Positions 29,930 through 40,359 of a stretch of 64,000 bases of DNA are shown here, in pieces. The position numbers and the translations under genes were made by a program. Position 1 is the first letter of the stretch, and each line of letters opens with the position of its first letter. A model generated the notes under the pieces. That model was not told where the DNA came from and made no database searches. It saw only the letters and a list, made by a program, of their open reading frames with translations. This stretch comes from Cellvibrionales bacterium (GTDB lineage: Bacteria; Pseudomonadota; Gammaproteobacteria; Pseudomonadales; JAHEIH01), in contig JAHEIH010000001.1 of NCBI GenBank assembly GCA_024639455.1, forward strand, positions 62,001-126,000, in the 5' to 3' direction.

Positions 29930-30755
29930 ACTGACTTTGCTTTAAGCAGTGGTGTTGGTCAGCGTGTTCGCAGCCCTCGCAGAGTGTGTGGCTGCCACAC
30001 TCCACTACTTCTACTTTGATTTGGCTCTGGATGTCTATGCCTTGGAAATGTTCTTGGTGGCGTTGACAAACCTCGCCTAGACGATGGGCAATGACCTCCG
30101 CCTGTTGGGCTTCGGTATCGGCTAATAAGATTACGAATTCATCGTCGCTGAAACGAAAAATTTCATCTCCACCGCGGCAGTGGTCGCGCAATTGATCGAT
30201 CAAGTGGCATAGCATGGCGTCCGAGGCGTTGCTCCCGAATTCCCCGTAGATGTCACGTAAATTTTGTAAGTGAATGAACACCGCGTTGAGCTTTTTGTCA
30301 CTGCTTCGACGTTGTGTACGTTGCGTGTTTAAAGCGCGTTTAAAGGCCGTTTTGTTATTAACCCGAGTTACTGGATCCCAGTTGCTGTGCGACATCGCCT
30401 GTTGGTAGAGCAGGCTATCCTGCAAGGGCATCATGAGCATGCCCAGTATCGTTTCCAGGCGTGTGAGCGCCACTTCGCTCAAGCGGTGCCGTTGCAGGGT
30501 AGTGATTTTTCCGAAGTTGTGATTATCTTGTGTAAGGCTGTATTCGCAGCTATGGGGTGCGCTATCGCCGATAGAGATGTGGATGTGAAGCTCTGGGTGG
30601 TCGTAGCGAAGACCACTGATGTATAGTCTCTCCTGCAGCGCGGAGTAAAGGACGTTGACCAGCTCGCGGGTGTCAAAGGCACGATCAAGATCGTGCTGGA
30701 GTTTACTTAATTCGCTAGGTGCACGATATTCTGTATTTGTATGAAACATGGTCAT
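29904..30755 (-). CDS. Degenerate GGDEF-domain protein
   Basis: A 283-residue soluble protein. The N-terminal 115 residues resemble no domain I know. Residues about 125-240 match a GGDEF domain ([16 protein letters not shown], then D-x-I-F-R leading into the signature), but the signature itself reads SDDEF (203-207) where active enzymes have GGDEF or GGEEF. Diguanylate cyclase activity is therefore doubtful; a regulatory or binding role is more likely. The final 30 residues are Cys/His-rich (C253, C259, C262, H264, H268, H269, C270), suggesting a metal site. The start may be the second ATG, two codons later. Confidence 0.78.
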   Translation of the reverse strand: MTMFHTNTEYRAPSELSKLQHDLDRAFDTRELVNVLYSALQERLYISGLRYDHPELHIHISIGDSAPHSCEYSLTQDNHNFGKITTLQRHRLSEVALTRLETILGMLMMPLQDSLLYQQAMSHSNWDPVTRVNNKTAFKRALNTQRTQRRSSDKKLNAVFIHLQNLRDIYGEFGSNASDAMLCHLIDQLRDHCRGGDEIFRFSDDEFVILLADTEAQQAEVIAHRLGEVCQRHQEHFQGIDIQSQIKVEVVECGSHTLCEGCEHADQHHCLKQSQSNALHGAA

Positions 30756-30876
30756 GCCTGCTTGTTAAATCCAACGTAATGTGGATAAAGCGAAAAGCGT
30801 GCCATGTAGTAAATAGCCTGTTAAAACAGGCTGTTGAATATCTTGGTGTCAAGTTTTTGCCGCCTTGCGGCAGTCA

Positions 30877-31623
30877 TCAGCCGAAAGCGTTACAGGCCTG
30901 GCCGTTGACGCCAATGCTATCGGGGCCCATCAGGTAGAGATAGGTATTCATGCGCTCGGCGGGTGAGGGGTTGTCGCTAGGGCGCTCTGCTGGGTAGGCG
31001 GTACGGCGCATTTCGGTGTTAGTGGCACCGGGATTAATGCTGTTCACTCTGACGTTGCTGACATTTTCTAGTTCGTCAGCGAGCACCTGCATCATGCCTT
31101 CGGTGGCGAATTTGCTGATGGCATAGGCGCCCCAGTAGGCGCGTCCTTTGCGGCCGACGCTGCTTGAAGTCAGGATGATGCTGGCGTCATTTGGCGACCG
31201 TTGGCATAGCACCAATAGGGATTTTACCAACAAAAAACCTGCGGTCACGTTGACCTGCATCAGTTCGTTCCAGCTTTTAAGACTGGTTTGCTCGAGTGGT
31301 TTGCGTTCACCGAGCAGGCTGGCGTTGACCAATATGCCATCGATATGACCAAAGGTTTCGGCCAGACGGTCGCGTAAATTCATGTACTCACCTTCGCTTG
31401 CATTGGCGAAGTCCATGACCACAATCACTGGTTCAGGGTGGTCTTCGGCTACGATCTCGTCGTAACAGCTTTCTAGTTTGCTTTGCGTGCGGCCTATCAG
31501 TACCACTGTGGCACCGTGTGCCGCGTAGGCTTTAGCGGCGGCGCGTCCTATGCCGGCTCCGGCGCCGCTGACGACAATGGTGCGATTGGCGAGCAATTGG
31601 CTAGGGGCTTGATATTCGTGCAT
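30877..31623 (-). CDS. yciK: Short-chain dehydrogenase/reductase, YciK type
   Basis: NAD(P)-dependent oxidoreductase of the classical SDR family, 248 residues from the ATG at 31623 (AAAGGA site 7 bases upstream). Rossmann motif SGAGAGIGRAAAK, the catalytic Ser in LTSSSVGRKG and YxxxK in YAISKFATEG are all present. The opening MHEYQAPSQLLANRTIVV resembles E. coli YciK. It follows mupP and ubiG as in Pseudomonas. Its substrate is not known. Confidence 0.9.
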   Translation of the reverse strand: MHEYQAPSQLLANRTIVVSGAGAGIGRAAAKAYAAHGATVVLIGRTQSKLESCYDEIVAEDHPEPVIVVMDFANASEGEYMNLRDRLAETFGHIDGILVNASLLGERKPLEQTSLKSWNELMQVNVTAGFLLVKSLLVLCQRSPNDASIILTSSSVGRKGRAYWGAYAISKFATEGMMQVLADELENVSNVRVNSINPGATNTEMRRTAYPAERPSDNPSPAERMNTYLYLMGPDSIGVNGQACNAFG

Positions 31624-31637
31624 GCTGAATCCTTTTG

Positions 31638-32294
31638 TCATGGGGTGAGCAGTGTCAATATTTGTTGTGGTGTGTCGAAGTAGTGATCTGCCTGCCACGT
31701 GATGGGTTGGTCGTCGTCATCCAGGTAACCCCAGTTGGCGACAACGGTAGCCATACCTGCGGCCCGTCCGGCGTCGATGTCGCGGCGATGATCTCCGACA
31801 TATATACAACGCTTGGGGTCGATGCCTATCTGTTGCGTGGCTAGGTACATTGGCTCGGGGTTAGGCTTGGCGAGCGTCACGTGATCAGGGCAAATCAAAC
31901 AACCTAATTGATAGGGTAGGCCAAGGTCGCGCCACAGTGGTTCGGCAAAGGCGGCGGGCTTATTGGTAATAATGCCCCAGGGTATTTGGCGATCCTCACA
32001 GTGTTGGAGTACCTCACTAAAGCCTTCAAATAAGCAAGTGTGGACGGCGTAATGTTGACCATAAAGTGTTAGAAAGGCTTCCCGCAGTCGGGCAAAATCA
32101 GGGTGATCTTCGCTGATGTCAAACCCCATGCTAACCATAGCGCGTGCGCCGTGCGATACGACACGGCGAACCTTTTGGTAACTCACTTCGGAGCGGTTCT
32201 CCGCTCGCAACAGTTGGTTAAGCACAGCGTGAAAGTCTGCCGCGGTATCGAGAAGTGTGCCGTCTAAGTCCAGAAGTAGGGCGTCGTAGTGCAT
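31638..32294 (-). CDS. mupP: HAD-family phosphatase, likely N-acetylmuramic acid 6-phosphate phosphatase MupP
   Basis: A 218-residue HAD phosphatase with DLDGTLLDTAAD (nucleophile and acid Asp), ITNKPAAF and YVGDHRRDIDAGRAAGM. Sequence alone would also allow phosphoglycolate phosphatase (Gph). The location between ubiG and yciK is the Pseudomonas mupP locus, where the enzyme acts in the MurNAc-6-P recycling shortcut to UDP-MurNAc, so I prefer MupP. The ATG overlaps the ubiG stop by one base (TAATG). Confidence 0.82.
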   Translation of the reverse strand: MHYDALLLDLDGTLLDTAADFHAVLNQLLRAENRSEVSYQKVRRVVSHGARAMVSMGFDISEDHPDFARLREAFLTLYGQHYAVHTCLFEGFSEVLQHCEDRQIPWGIITNKPAAFAEPLWRDLGLPYQLGCLICPDHVTLAKPNPEPMYLATQQIGIDPKRCIYVGDHRRDIDAGRAAGMATVVANWGYLDDDDQPITWQADHYFDTPQQILTLLTP

Positions 32295-33016
32295 TACAGA
32301 GGCTTACTAACGTGTATGAGGTAGTTGACGCTGACATCGCGCTCATTGAGACGGTAAACCTTGGTAAGAGGGTTGTAGGTCATGCCAGTTATGTGATCCA
32401 TCTGCAAGCCGGCGTCTCGAACGTAGTTGGCTAGCTCAGAGGGCTTAATAAATTTTCCGTATTCGTGGGTGCCCTTGGGAAGCATGTTTAGAACGTATTC
32501 TGCGCCAATAATGGCAAAGGCATAGGCTTTGGGGTTGCGATTGATGGTGGAGAAGTAGGCGTGGCCACCTGGTTTCAGCATCTTGGCACACGCGGCAACC
32601 ACTGAAGCTGGATTGGGGACGTGTTCAAGCATTTCTAGGCAGCACACCACATCAAAGGTGGCGCTATTTTGTTCGGCCATGGCTTCGGCGGTGATGCGCT
32701 GGTAGTTGATATTGAGGCCGGATTCCAGTTGGTGAAGACGGGCGACAGCTAATGGCGCTTCGCCCATATCGATACCCGTCACCTCGGCGCCTGAACGTGC
32801 CAGCGCTTCAGACAATATGCCGCCGCCGCAGCCCACATCAATGGCCTTTTTGCCTGTCAGTGGAGAGTGCTGGTCAATAAAGCTTGCGCGCAGTGGGTTG
32901 ATGTCGTGTAAGGGTTTAAATTCGCTGTCTTTATCCCACCAACGCGAAGCGAGGGCTTCAAATTTTGCTATCTCAGCGTGGTCAACATTGCTGTGCTGTT
33001 GGGTGGTGTTATCCAT
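32294..33016 (-). CDS. ubiG: Ubiquinone biosynthesis O-methyltransferase
   Basis: SAM-dependent methyltransferase that carries out both O-methylations in ubiquinone synthesis. The 240-residue protein has the opening [35 protein letters not shown] motif [19 protein letters not shown] (shown in part), [11 protein letters not shown], and the closing [17 protein letters not shown], all UbiG-specific. It heads the minus-strand operon ubiG-mupP-yciK and is divergent from gyrA. Confidence 0.96.
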   Translation of the reverse strand: MDNTTQQHSNVDHAEIAKFEALASRWWDKDSEFKPLHDINPLRASFIDQHSPLTGKKAIDVGCGGGILSEALARSGAEVTGIDMGEAPLAVARLHQLESGLNINYQRITAEAMAEQNSATFDVVCCLEMLEHVPNPASVVAACAKMLKPGGHAYFSTINRNPKAYAFAIIGAEYVLNMLPKGTHEYGKFIKPSELANYVRDAGLQMDHITGMTYNPLTKVYRLNERDVSVNYLIHVSKPL

Positions 33017-33247
33017 GGATGAATTCCTAGCGTGTTGTGGCTGGCATTATACATAGAGTGGGGCGTTAACTCACCTGTCGCGTGCCGCCTTTGATGGGTC
33101 TATCGTGGCACTATTTTGTTCTACGTAAGTGTTAGTCTTTTGGGTCGTTTGTGGGGTATAATCTCTCCTTTTAGATTGTCGCGAGAACATGGTTTCTGGC
33201 ACCAACAAAAGCGCATAGCAAAGACAATAAAAGGATCCGACACTGTC

Positions 33248-35875
33248 ATGGGTGAATCAGCCAATCAAGTGCTTTCTGTCAATATCGAAGACGAACTGAA
33301 ACAGTCCTATTTGGACTATGCTATGAGCGTTATCGTGGGTCGGGCGTTGCCCGATGTGCGCGATGGCCTCAAGCCGGTCCACCGTCGCGTTCTTTTTGCG
33401 ATGAGTGTGCTAGGTAACGACTGGAATAAAGCCTACAAAAAATCGGCGCGTGTGGTCGGTGATGTCATCGGTAAGTACCACCCACATGGTGACTCGGCGG
33501 TGTATGACACCATCGTGCGCATGGCGCAGCCATTCTCGCTGCGCTACATGTTGGTAGACGGCCAAGGTAACTTTGGTTCGATCGATGGCGATTCGGCGGC
33601 GGCAATGCGTTACACCGAAATTCGTATGAAGAAGATCGCCCACGAATTGCTGGCCGATCTCGACAAAGAAACCGTTGATTACGTCCCCAACTACGACGGT
33701 GAAGAACTGATCCCCGATGTTCTGCCTACCAAGGTGCCCAACTTGCTGGTTAACGGCAGTTCGGGTATTGCTGTCGGTATGGCGACCAATATCCCGCCTC
33801 ACAACTTAAACGAAGTGATCGATGCGTGCTTGGCGTTGATCGACGACGAGCATATCGATATCGATGGCCTGATGCAGTTTATACCAGGTCCGGATTTTCC
33901 CACAGCGGCTATCATCAATGGTCGTTCTGGTATCGTGCAAGCTTATCGTACTGGCCGCGGCCGCATTTATGTTCGTGCCAAAGCGGAAGTGATCAGCAAC
34001 GAAAAGAACGGTAAAGACACCATTATCGTCACTGAAATTCCCTATCAAGTTAATAAAGCGCGCTTGATCGAAAAAATCGCCGAACTGGTTAAAGAGAAAA
34101 AAATCGAAGGTATCACTGAATTGCGCGATGAGTCGGATAAAGATGGCTTGCGCATCGTGATTGAACTCCGTCGCGACGTGATGGGCGAGGCGATTTTGAA
34201 CAACCTTTACGCCCAAACGCAGTTGCAAACCGTGTTTGGTATCAACATGGTTGCTTTGGTCAATGGCCGTCCTCAAGTGCTGAATTTGAAGCAGGTGTTA
34301 GAGGCGTTTGTCAGTCACCGTCGTGAAGTGGTGACGCGCCGCACCGTTTACTTGCTGCGTAAAGCGCGTGAGCGCGGTCACGTGCTGGAAGGTTTGGCGA
34401 TCGCGCTGGCCAATATTGATCCCGTGATCGAAATGATCAAGTCATCACCTAGCGCCGCTGAAGCGAAAGAAAAACTGCTGGCCGAGAAATGGGATGCCAC
34501 GGCGGTGCTGCCAATGTTGGAGCGCGCCGGCGAGCAGGCGTGTCGCCCTGAGGATTTGGCGCCGATCTATGGCATGCACGACGGCAACTATCAATTGTCA
34601 CCCGTTCAGGCGCAGGCAATTTTGGATTTGCGCTTGCACCGCCTTACCGGTTTAGAGCACGAAAAGCTTATTAATGAGTACAAAGAACGCCTCGATGAAA
34701 TCGCCGAATACCTGCATATTCTCTCTGATCCAAATCGCTTGATGGAGGTCATTCGCGAAGAATTGGCGCAAATTAAGACTGATTTCGGCGATGTTCGTCG
34801 CACTGAGATTATTGAGTCGACCATGGATCTGAATGATGAGGACTTCATCAGCGTGGAAGATCGCGTGGTCACCATTTCTCATCAGGGGTATGCAAAGACT
34901 CAGCCCTTGACGGATTACCAAGCCCAGCGCCGTGGCGGTATGGGTAAGTCGGCGACCGCGGTCAAAGACGAAGACCATATCGAGCACCTGTTGGTGGCAT
35001 CGACCCACGACACCATTTTATGTTTTACCAACGAGGGTAAGGTCTATTGGATGCGGGTGTTCCACATTCCGCTGGCTGGCCGTCAGTCGCGAGGTCGTCC
35101 CATTGTGAATCTTTTGCCGTTGAGTGAAGGCGAGCGCATTACCTCTATCCTGCGTGTTAATGAGTACCTAGATGATCACTATGTATTTATGGCCACGGCC
35201 GGCGGCACAGTGAAAAAGACATCGCTGACCGATTTCTCTCGTCCACGTAGCGTCGGTCTGCGCGCGGTTGAGTTGGATGAGGGTGATCACTTAGTAGGTA
35301 CTGCTATCACTAACGGCAATAACGACATCATGTTGTTTGCCAGTAACGGCAAGGTGATCCGCTTTAACGAGAATGACGTGCGCGCAATGGGTCGAACCGC
35401 TCGCGGTGTGCGAGGTATCCGTTTGGCTGACGGCGCCAAGGTGATTTCGTTGATAATTCCGCAGGAGAACAGCCAGGTGCTGGTGGCCTCGGTAAACGGT
35501 TACGGTAAACGTACCGCGATTGAGGACTTCCCCGTTTATGGTCGCGGTGGTCAAGGTGTGATTGGTATACAGGCCAGCGAGCGCAATGGCGACATTGTCG
35601 GTGCTGTGCAGGTCAAAGAAAATGAAGAGATGATGCTGATTTCTAATCAAGGCACCTTGGTGCGTAGCAAAGTCACAGAAGTGTCGGTCTTGGGACGAAA
35701 TACCCAAGGTGTTCGCCTTATTCGTCTGCGCAACGATGAGTTGTTGACGGGGCTGGAGCGTGTCGATGAGCCCGAGGATGTCGATTTCGATGACGAAGTA
35801 GAGGGTGGTGATAGTGGCTCTGAAGCGCCCGCAATCGAGGCATCAAGTCAAGAAGACGCCTCTGGCGAAGAGTGA
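33248..35875 (+). CDS. gyrA: DNA gyrase subunit A
   Basis: Breakage-reunion subunit of the topoisomerase that adds negative supercoils. The ATG at 33248 gives 875 residues starting [19 protein letters not shown]; an in-frame extension back to 33116 is non-coding. Numbering coincides with E. coli: catalytic Tyr122 is in AAAMRYTE, and the quinolone region [14 protein letters not shown] keeps Ser83 and Asp87, so no classic resistance change is present. The GyrA box QRRGGMG is also present, and the tail is acidic. A TATAAT hexamer at 33157-33162 may be its -10, but I see no good -35. Confidence 0.98.
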   Translation: MGESANQVLSVNIEDELKQSYLDYAMSVIVGRALPDVRDGLKPVHRRVLFAMSVLGNDWNKAYKKSARVVGDVIGKYHPHGDSAVYDTIVRMAQPFSLRYMLVDGQGNFGSIDGDSAAAMRYTEIRMKKIAHELLADLDKETVDYVPNYDGEELIPDVLPTKVPNLLVNGSSGIAVGMATNIPPHNLNEVIDACLALIDDEHIDIDGLMQFIPGPDFPTAAIINGRSGIVQAYRTGRGRIYVRAKAEVISNEKNGKDTIIVTEIPYQVNKARLIEKIAELVKEKKIEGITELRDESDKDGLRIVIELRRDVMGEAILNNLYAQTQLQTVFGINMVALVNGRPQVLNLKQVLEAFVSHRREVVTRRTVYLLRKARERGHVLEGLAIALANIDPVIEMIKSSPSAAEAKEKLLAEKWDATAVLPMLERAGEQACRPEDLAPIYGMHDGNYQLSPVQAQAILDLRLHRLTGLEHEKLINEYKERLDEIAEYLHILSDPNRLMEVIREELAQIKTDFGDVRRTEIIESTMDLNDEDFISVEDRVVTISHQGYAKTQPLTDYQAQRRGGMGKSATAVKDEDHIEHLLVASTHDTILCFTNEGKVYWMRVFHIPLAGRQSRGRPIVNLLPLSEGERITSILRVNEYLDDHYVFMATAGGTVKKTSLTDFSRPRSVGLRAVELDEGDHLVGTAITNGNNDIMLFASNGKVIRFNENDVRAMGRTARGVRGIRLADGAKVISLIIPQENSQVLVASVNGYGKRTAIEDFPVYGRGGQGVIGIQASERNGDIVGAVQVKENEEMMLISNQGTLVRSKVTEVSVLGRNTQGVRLIRLRNDELLTGLERVDEPEDVDFDDEVEGGDSGSEAPAIEASSQEDASGEE

Positions 35876-35910
35876 TTTTACAATTAGGGTATCCCCAACT
35901 AGGAGAAAGT

Positions 35911-36990
35911 ATGTCGCGTAAGTACAATTTCTGTGCAGGTCCAGCCGCGTTGCCCGAGGCGGTTTTGCAGCAGGCTCAGCAGGAGATATTGGATTGGCAT
36001 GGCGCTGGTATGTCGATCATGGAAATGAGTCACCGCAGCGAAGAATTTGTCGCCGTGGCAACTGAGGCAGAGCGTGATCTGCGTGAGTTACTGTCCATTT
36101 CAGACGATTACGCTGTGCTCTTTTTGCAGGGCGGTGCGAGCACCCAATTTGCCTCTGTTCCCCTGAATTTAATGCCCGCGGGTGGCAGTGCCGACTACGT
36201 GCATACTGGGCAGTGGTCCAAAAAAGCCATTGCTGAAGCAAAGCGATACGGCGACGTTAATGTGGTCGCCGACGCCGCGGCGAGCAATTACAGCACAATT
36301 CCTGCGTTTGATAGCTGGTCATTGAATCCGAATGCGGCCTATCTGCACTATACCCCCAACGAGACCATAGGTGGCGTAGAGTTCTTTTGGGAGCCTGATG
36401 TCAATGTTCCGCTGGTAGCGGATATGTCTTCTACTATTTTGTCTCGACCTGTTGATGTCAATAAATTTGGTGTCATTTATGCTGGCGCCCAAAAGAATAT
36501 TGGCCCTGCCGGTCTGACCATTGCCATCGTGCGTCGAGACCTATTGGGTCGTTCGCAAGTCGGTTGTCCCGTTATGCTGGATTACAAAACCGCCGCCGAC
36601 AATGACTCCATGTACAACACGCCCCCCACTTACTCAATTTATCTAGCGGGTTTAGTGTTTAAATGGTTGAAAGGTCAGGGTGGGTTGGCCGCGATGGAGC
36701 AAATCAATCGACGTAAAGCGAGCAAGCTTTACGATTACATCGATAACAGTGGTTTCTATGCGAACCCCGTCGAGTTGGCGAGCCGTTCATTGATGAATGT
36801 GCCTTTCACATTGGCGGATGCGGCACTGGATAAACCCTTCTTGGCGCAGGCTGAGGCGGCGGGGTTGATGAACCTTAAAGGCCATCGCAGTGTGGGTGGT
36901 ATGCGAGCATCTATCTACAATGCCGTGGGTGAAGATGCGGTTGATGCATTGCTTGATTTCATGCGTGAGTTCGCTCGCAGCAACGGCTAG
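35911..36990 (+). CDS. serC: Phosphoserine aminotransferase
   Basis: PLP enzyme converting 3-phosphohydroxypyruvate to phosphoserine, and also used in pyridoxal phosphate synthesis. The ATG at 35911 follows AGGAGAAAGT and gives 359 residues. Family features: YNFCAGPAALPEAVLQQAQ, MSHRSEEF, FLQGGASTQFA and the PLP lysine segment IYAGAQKNIGPAG. It starts 35 bases after gyrA and 5 bases before pheA, the gyrA-serC-pheA order of pseudomonads. Confidence 0.97.
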   Translation: MSRKYNFCAGPAALPEAVLQQAQQEILDWHGAGMSIMEMSHRSEEFVAVATEAERDLRELLSISDDYAVLFLQGGASTQFASVPLNLMPAGGSADYVHTGQWSKKAIAEAKRYGDVNVVADAAASNYSTIPAFDSWSLNPNAAYLHYTPNETIGGVEFFWEPDVNVPLVADMSSTILSRPVDVNKFGVIYAGAQKNIGPAGLTIAIVRRDLLGRSQVGCPVMLDYKTAADNDSMYNTPPTYSIYLAGLVFKWLKGQGGLAAMEQINRRKASKLYDYIDNSGFYANPVELASRSLMNVPFTLADAALDKPFLAQAEAAGLMNLKGHRSVGGMRASIYNAVGEDAVDALLDFMREFARSNG

Positions 36991-36995
36991 GTATT

Positions 36996-38120
36996 ATGCC
37001 AATGAATGATTTCGAAGCTGAACTCAAGTCACTCCGCGATCAAATTGACGGTCTCGATAAGCAGTTGATCGATATCGTGAATCGCCGTGCCGGGTTTGCT
37101 AAGCAAGTGGCTGAGGTGAAACAGCGCGAGTACGAGCACGCCTTGGCGACTGGTCGCCGCCCCGGAGAGATTTTATTTTATCGTCCCGAACGCGAGGCCC
37201 AGGTGCTGCGTCGAGTCATGGATAACAATCCTGGTCCGATGGATGACAATCGCATGGCGTCGATTGTTCGCGAGGTAATGTCGGCGTGTTTGGCGCTCGA
37301 GCAGCCCATGCAAGTGGCGTACTTGGGTCCCGAGGGTACATTTACACAGGCGGCCGCGCAAAAGCATTTCGGAAGTTCAGTGATTTCACACCCGCAGGTG
37401 TCGATTGCCCAGGTGTTTTCGCAGGTTGAGTCGGGTGCCGTAAACTATGGTGTGGTGCCGGTGGAGAACTCCACCGAAGGTATGGTGTCGCACACCATCG
37501 ATAATTTCATCCAATCGCCACTGCAAATTTGTGGCGAAGTCGAATTACGTATCGAGCACCACCTGTTGACCTCGGAAGAGACCGGCGGCAACGTTGCAGT
37601 AATTTGTGCTCACCAGCAGGCCCTTGCGCAGTGTCGTCAGTGGTTGGATGCCCATTACCCCAGTGCCGAACGCGTAGCCGTCAGTTCTAATGGCGAGGCG
37701 GCCAAATTGGCTGCTAACACACCCGGTATGGCGGCTATTGCAGGTGAAGTAGCGCAATCGCTTTACGGCTTGAATCGCGTGGCGAGTAATATTGAGGATC
37801 TGTCCAACAATACCACACGTTTTTTGATTATTGGTCGCGAAGAGGTGCAGGCAAGTGGCGCAGATAAGACGTCAATTATTGTGTCTACTCGCAATGAACC
37901 CGGCGCCTTGTTTAAGCTTCTTGAGCCTTTCGAAAAGGCTGGCATCATGTTGACCAGACTCGATACGCGCCCCTCGCGAACCGAGAAATGGGCCTATGTC
38001 TTCTTCATTGAGTTTGAAGGCCATCAATCTGAACGCCATATCGCTGCAGTGCTTGATCAGTTGCAGGGTGGTTCAATTATGATCAAATCTCTGGGCTCTT
38101 ACCCCCGAGCGGTGCTGTAA
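36996..38120 (+). CDS. pheA: Bifunctional chorismate mutase/prephenate dehydratase
   Basis: Converts chorismate to prephenate and then to phenylpyruvate for phenylalanine. The 374-residue P-protein has a chorismate mutase AroQ domain (about 5-95, LKSLRDQIDGLDKQLIDIVNRR), a prephenate dehydratase domain (about 105-285, VAYLGPEGTFTQAAA and NNTTRFLIIG) and a C-terminal ACT domain (about 295-370, TSIIVSTRNEPGALFKLL) that in the family senses phenylalanine. The second ATG (37002) is an alternative start. Its stop overlaps the next ATG by one base. Confidence 0.96.
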   Translation: MPMNDFEAELKSLRDQIDGLDKQLIDIVNRRAGFAKQVAEVKQREYEHALATGRRPGEILFYRPEREAQVLRRVMDNNPGPMDDNRMASIVREVMSACLALEQPMQVAYLGPEGTFTQAAAQKHFGSSVISHPQVSIAQVFSQVESGAVNYGVVPVENSTEGMVSHTIDNFIQSPLQICGEVELRIEHHLLTSEETGGNVAVICAHQQALAQCRQWLDAHYPSAERVAVSSNGEAAKLAANTPGMAAIAGEVAQSLYGLNRVASNIEDLSNNTTRFLIIGREEVQASGADKTSIIVSTRNEPGALFKLLEPFEKAGIMLTRLDTRPSRTEKWAYVFFIEFEGHQSERHIAAVLDQLQGGSIMIKSLGSYPRAVL

Positions 38121-39019
38121 TGACGGTGATTTGTTCGCGCGTTTTGGTGGTTGGTTTGGGTCTCATTGGTAGTTCATTTGCCAAGGCTTTGCGCAATGCC
38201 AATGTGGTGAAAGAGGTTATCGGTGTCAGTCGTTCGCGCCGGACATGTGAACGCGCCCTTGAATTGGGGGTGATAGATTCATTCGATGTTTCCCTGGATA
38301 GTGCGCTAGCGAAGTTAGAAGCAGGTGATGTTGTCATGGTAGCCACGCCTACACTTTCGGTGCCAAGTATCATTGCGCAGTGTCAAGCAGCGTTGTCACG
38401 AGGTGTGATTGTGACGGATGGCGCCAGCGTTAAGGGCAGCGTAGAAGCAGCTGCACGCCAGCTGCTTCCAGTGGATGCCCTTCCATACGTGGTGCTGGGC
38501 CACCCCATCGCCGGCTCCGAAAAGAGCGGTGTTGAAGCGGTTAATCCGAGTCTTTATGTCGATCACCGTGTCATTCTGACGCCTTTGCCTGAAACCGATG
38601 CTGCGGCTATTAGAACCGTCGTCGAGCTGTGGCGCGCCTGTGGTGCGGTGATCAGTGAAATGAGCGTGGTCGAGCACGATCGCGTGTTGGCCGCTACCAG
38701 TCACCTGCCTCATGTGTTGGCGTTTTCGCTTGTTGACGCGTTGGCGCAGCAACAAGAAAGCCAGGACATCTTTAAGTTTGCCGCGGGTGGTTTCAAGGAT
38801 TTCACTCGCATCGCTAGCAGTGACCCTGTCATGTGGCACGATATTTTTCTGGCCAATAGCGAGGCCGTGTTAGAACGTATGGATCAGCTGCAAGCGCAGA
38901 TTGCGTTTTTGCGTGATGCTATTATCCGCCGTGATAGTGACGCTATTTTGGCGAGTTTTCAGCGCGCCAACGAAGCGCGCGATTATTTTTTAACCCACTA
39001 CAAAAATCCAGGAGCCTAG
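38120..39019 (+). CDS. tyrA: Prephenate/arogenate dehydrogenase
   Basis: NAD(P)-dependent dehydrogenase leading to tyrosine. The 299-residue protein opens with a Rossmann motif VVGLGLIGSSFAKAL and contains VLGHPIAGSEKSGVEAVNPSLY and LAATSHLPHVLAFSLV, standard for the TyrA/TyrC dehydrogenase. There is no fused chorismate mutase. In many pseudomonads this domain is fused to AroA; here the two genes are separate, with 17 bases between them. Confidence 0.94.
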   Translation: MTVICSRVLVVGLGLIGSSFAKALRNANVVKEVIGVSRSRRTCERALELGVIDSFDVSLDSALAKLEAGDVVMVATPTLSVPSIIAQCQAALSRGVIVTDGASVKGSVEAAARQLLPVDALPYVVLGHPIAGSEKSGVEAVNPSLYVDHRVILTPLPETDAAAIRTVVELWRACGAVISEMSVVEHDRVLAATSHLPHVLAFSLVDALAQQQESQDIFKFAAGGFKDFTRIASSDPVMWHDIFLANSEAVLERMDQLQAQIAFLRDAIIRRDSDAILASFQRANEARDYFLTHYKNPGA

Positions 39020-39036
39020 CAGCGCTAGGTATTTTC

Positions 39037-40356
39037 ATGAGTTCACATTCCATTGTCTTTCTTGCCCAGCCCGCTGGAGCACTTCAAGGTGATATTCGCG
39101 TCCCCGGTGACAAGTCGATGTCGCACCGCTCAATCATGCTCGGTTCACTGGCCGAAGGCACCACCCATGTCAAAGGTTTTCTCGAGGGTGAAGACGCCTT
39201 GGCGACCCTGAATGCGTTTCGGGCTATGGGAGTACAAATTGACGGTCCTAGTGGGGGTGAGGTCACTATTCACGGTGTGGGATTGCACGGTTTACAGGCG
39301 CCAAGTGAAGATATCTATCTAGGGAATTCAGGGACCTCGATTCGTTTGATTGCTGGCCTTATGGCGGGTCAGGCATTCGATGTCACCATGACAGGTGACG
39401 CCTCGCTTTCCAAACGCCCCATGAATCGTGTTGCGGTTCCGCTGCGTGAAATGGGTGCTGTGGTTGACGCAGACGAGGGCGGTCGTCCGCCATTGACGGT
39501 GCGCGGGGGGAGTCGCTTAGAAGCCATCAGTTACGACATGCCCATGGCTAGTGCGCAAGTAAAATCGTGCGTGCTATTAGCAGGTTTGTATGCTGATGGC
39601 ATCACTGAGGTCACCGAGCCCGCCCCTACACGAGATCACACCGAGCGGATGTTGCGCGGTTTTGGCTATGACGTCGATGTGCAGGGTAACAAAGTTCGTT
39701 TGGCGGGTGGGGGCCAGCTCACAGCGACCAATATCGATGTGCCGTCTGATATCTCTTCGGCGGCATTTTACATGGTGGCAGCGTCTATAACACCAGGGTC
39801 GGATTTGACCCTTCGTCACGTAGGTATCAATCCTACACGTATTGGTATTGTGAATATTTTGCGTTTGATGGGCGCGATCATTGAGATCTTTAATGAGCGC
39901 GAGGTGGGTGGTGAGCCAGTGGCGGATATTCGTGTACAGTACGCACCGCTGCGAGGTATTGAAATTCCTGAGGATCAGGTTCCGTTAGCCATTGATGAAT
40001 TTCCTGTCTTGTTTGTCGCGGCAGCCTGTGCTGAAGGGCAGACGATACTGACTGGGGCAGAGGAGTTGCGTGTCAAGGAGAGCGATCGTATTCAAGTGAT
40101 GGCGGATGGTCTGCTGGCGTTGGGTGTAGACGCTCAACCGACAGAGGATGGTATTGTTATCAATTCTGGTCCTATTGGCAGTGGCGAAATTTGGTCGCAC
40201 GGTGATCATCGTATAGCGATGTCGTTTGCCGTTGCCTCGCTGCGTGCAGCGGGTGCTATCCGTATCAACGGTGCTGAGCACGTCGCCACCTCCTTTCCGG
40301 GCTTTGTAGAGCTAGCGAATGGTGTTGGCTTTAATATTCAAGTAATCGAAGATTAA
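39037..40356 (+). CDS. aroA: 3-phosphoshikimate 1-carboxyvinyltransferase (EPSP synthase)
   Basis: Sixth shikimate step: joins shikimate-3-phosphate and phosphoenolpyruvate to EPSP. The 439-residue protein has RVPGDKSMSHRSIMLGSLAEGTTHV, LGNSGTSIRLIAGL, PAPTRDHTERML and EELRVKESDRI. An alanine rather than glycine-rich contrast at the glyphosate loop (LGNSGTSIRL) matches the class II-like form seen in some pseudomonads, though I have not tested class. It lies within the aromatic block pheA-tyrA-aroA and is 3 bases from cmk. Confidence 0.96.
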   Translation: MSSHSIVFLAQPAGALQGDIRVPGDKSMSHRSIMLGSLAEGTTHVKGFLEGEDALATLNAFRAMGVQIDGPSGGEVTIHGVGLHGLQAPSEDIYLGNSGTSIRLIAGLMAGQAFDVTMTGDASLSKRPMNRVAVPLREMGAVVDADEGGRPPLTVRGGSRLEAISYDMPMASAQVKSCVLLAGLYADGITEVTEPAPTRDHTERMLRGFGYDVDVQGNKVRLAGGGQLTATNIDVPSDISSAAFYMVAASITPGSDLTLRHVGINPTRIGIVNILRLMGAIIEIFNEREVGGEPVADIRVQYAPLRGIEIPEDQVPLAIDEFPVLFVAAACAEGQTILTGAEELRVKESDRIQVMADGLLALGVDAQPTEDGIVINSGPIGSGEIWSHGDHRIAMSFAVASLRAAGAIRINGAEHVATSFPGFVELANGVGFNIQVIED

Positions 40357-40359
40357 ATC

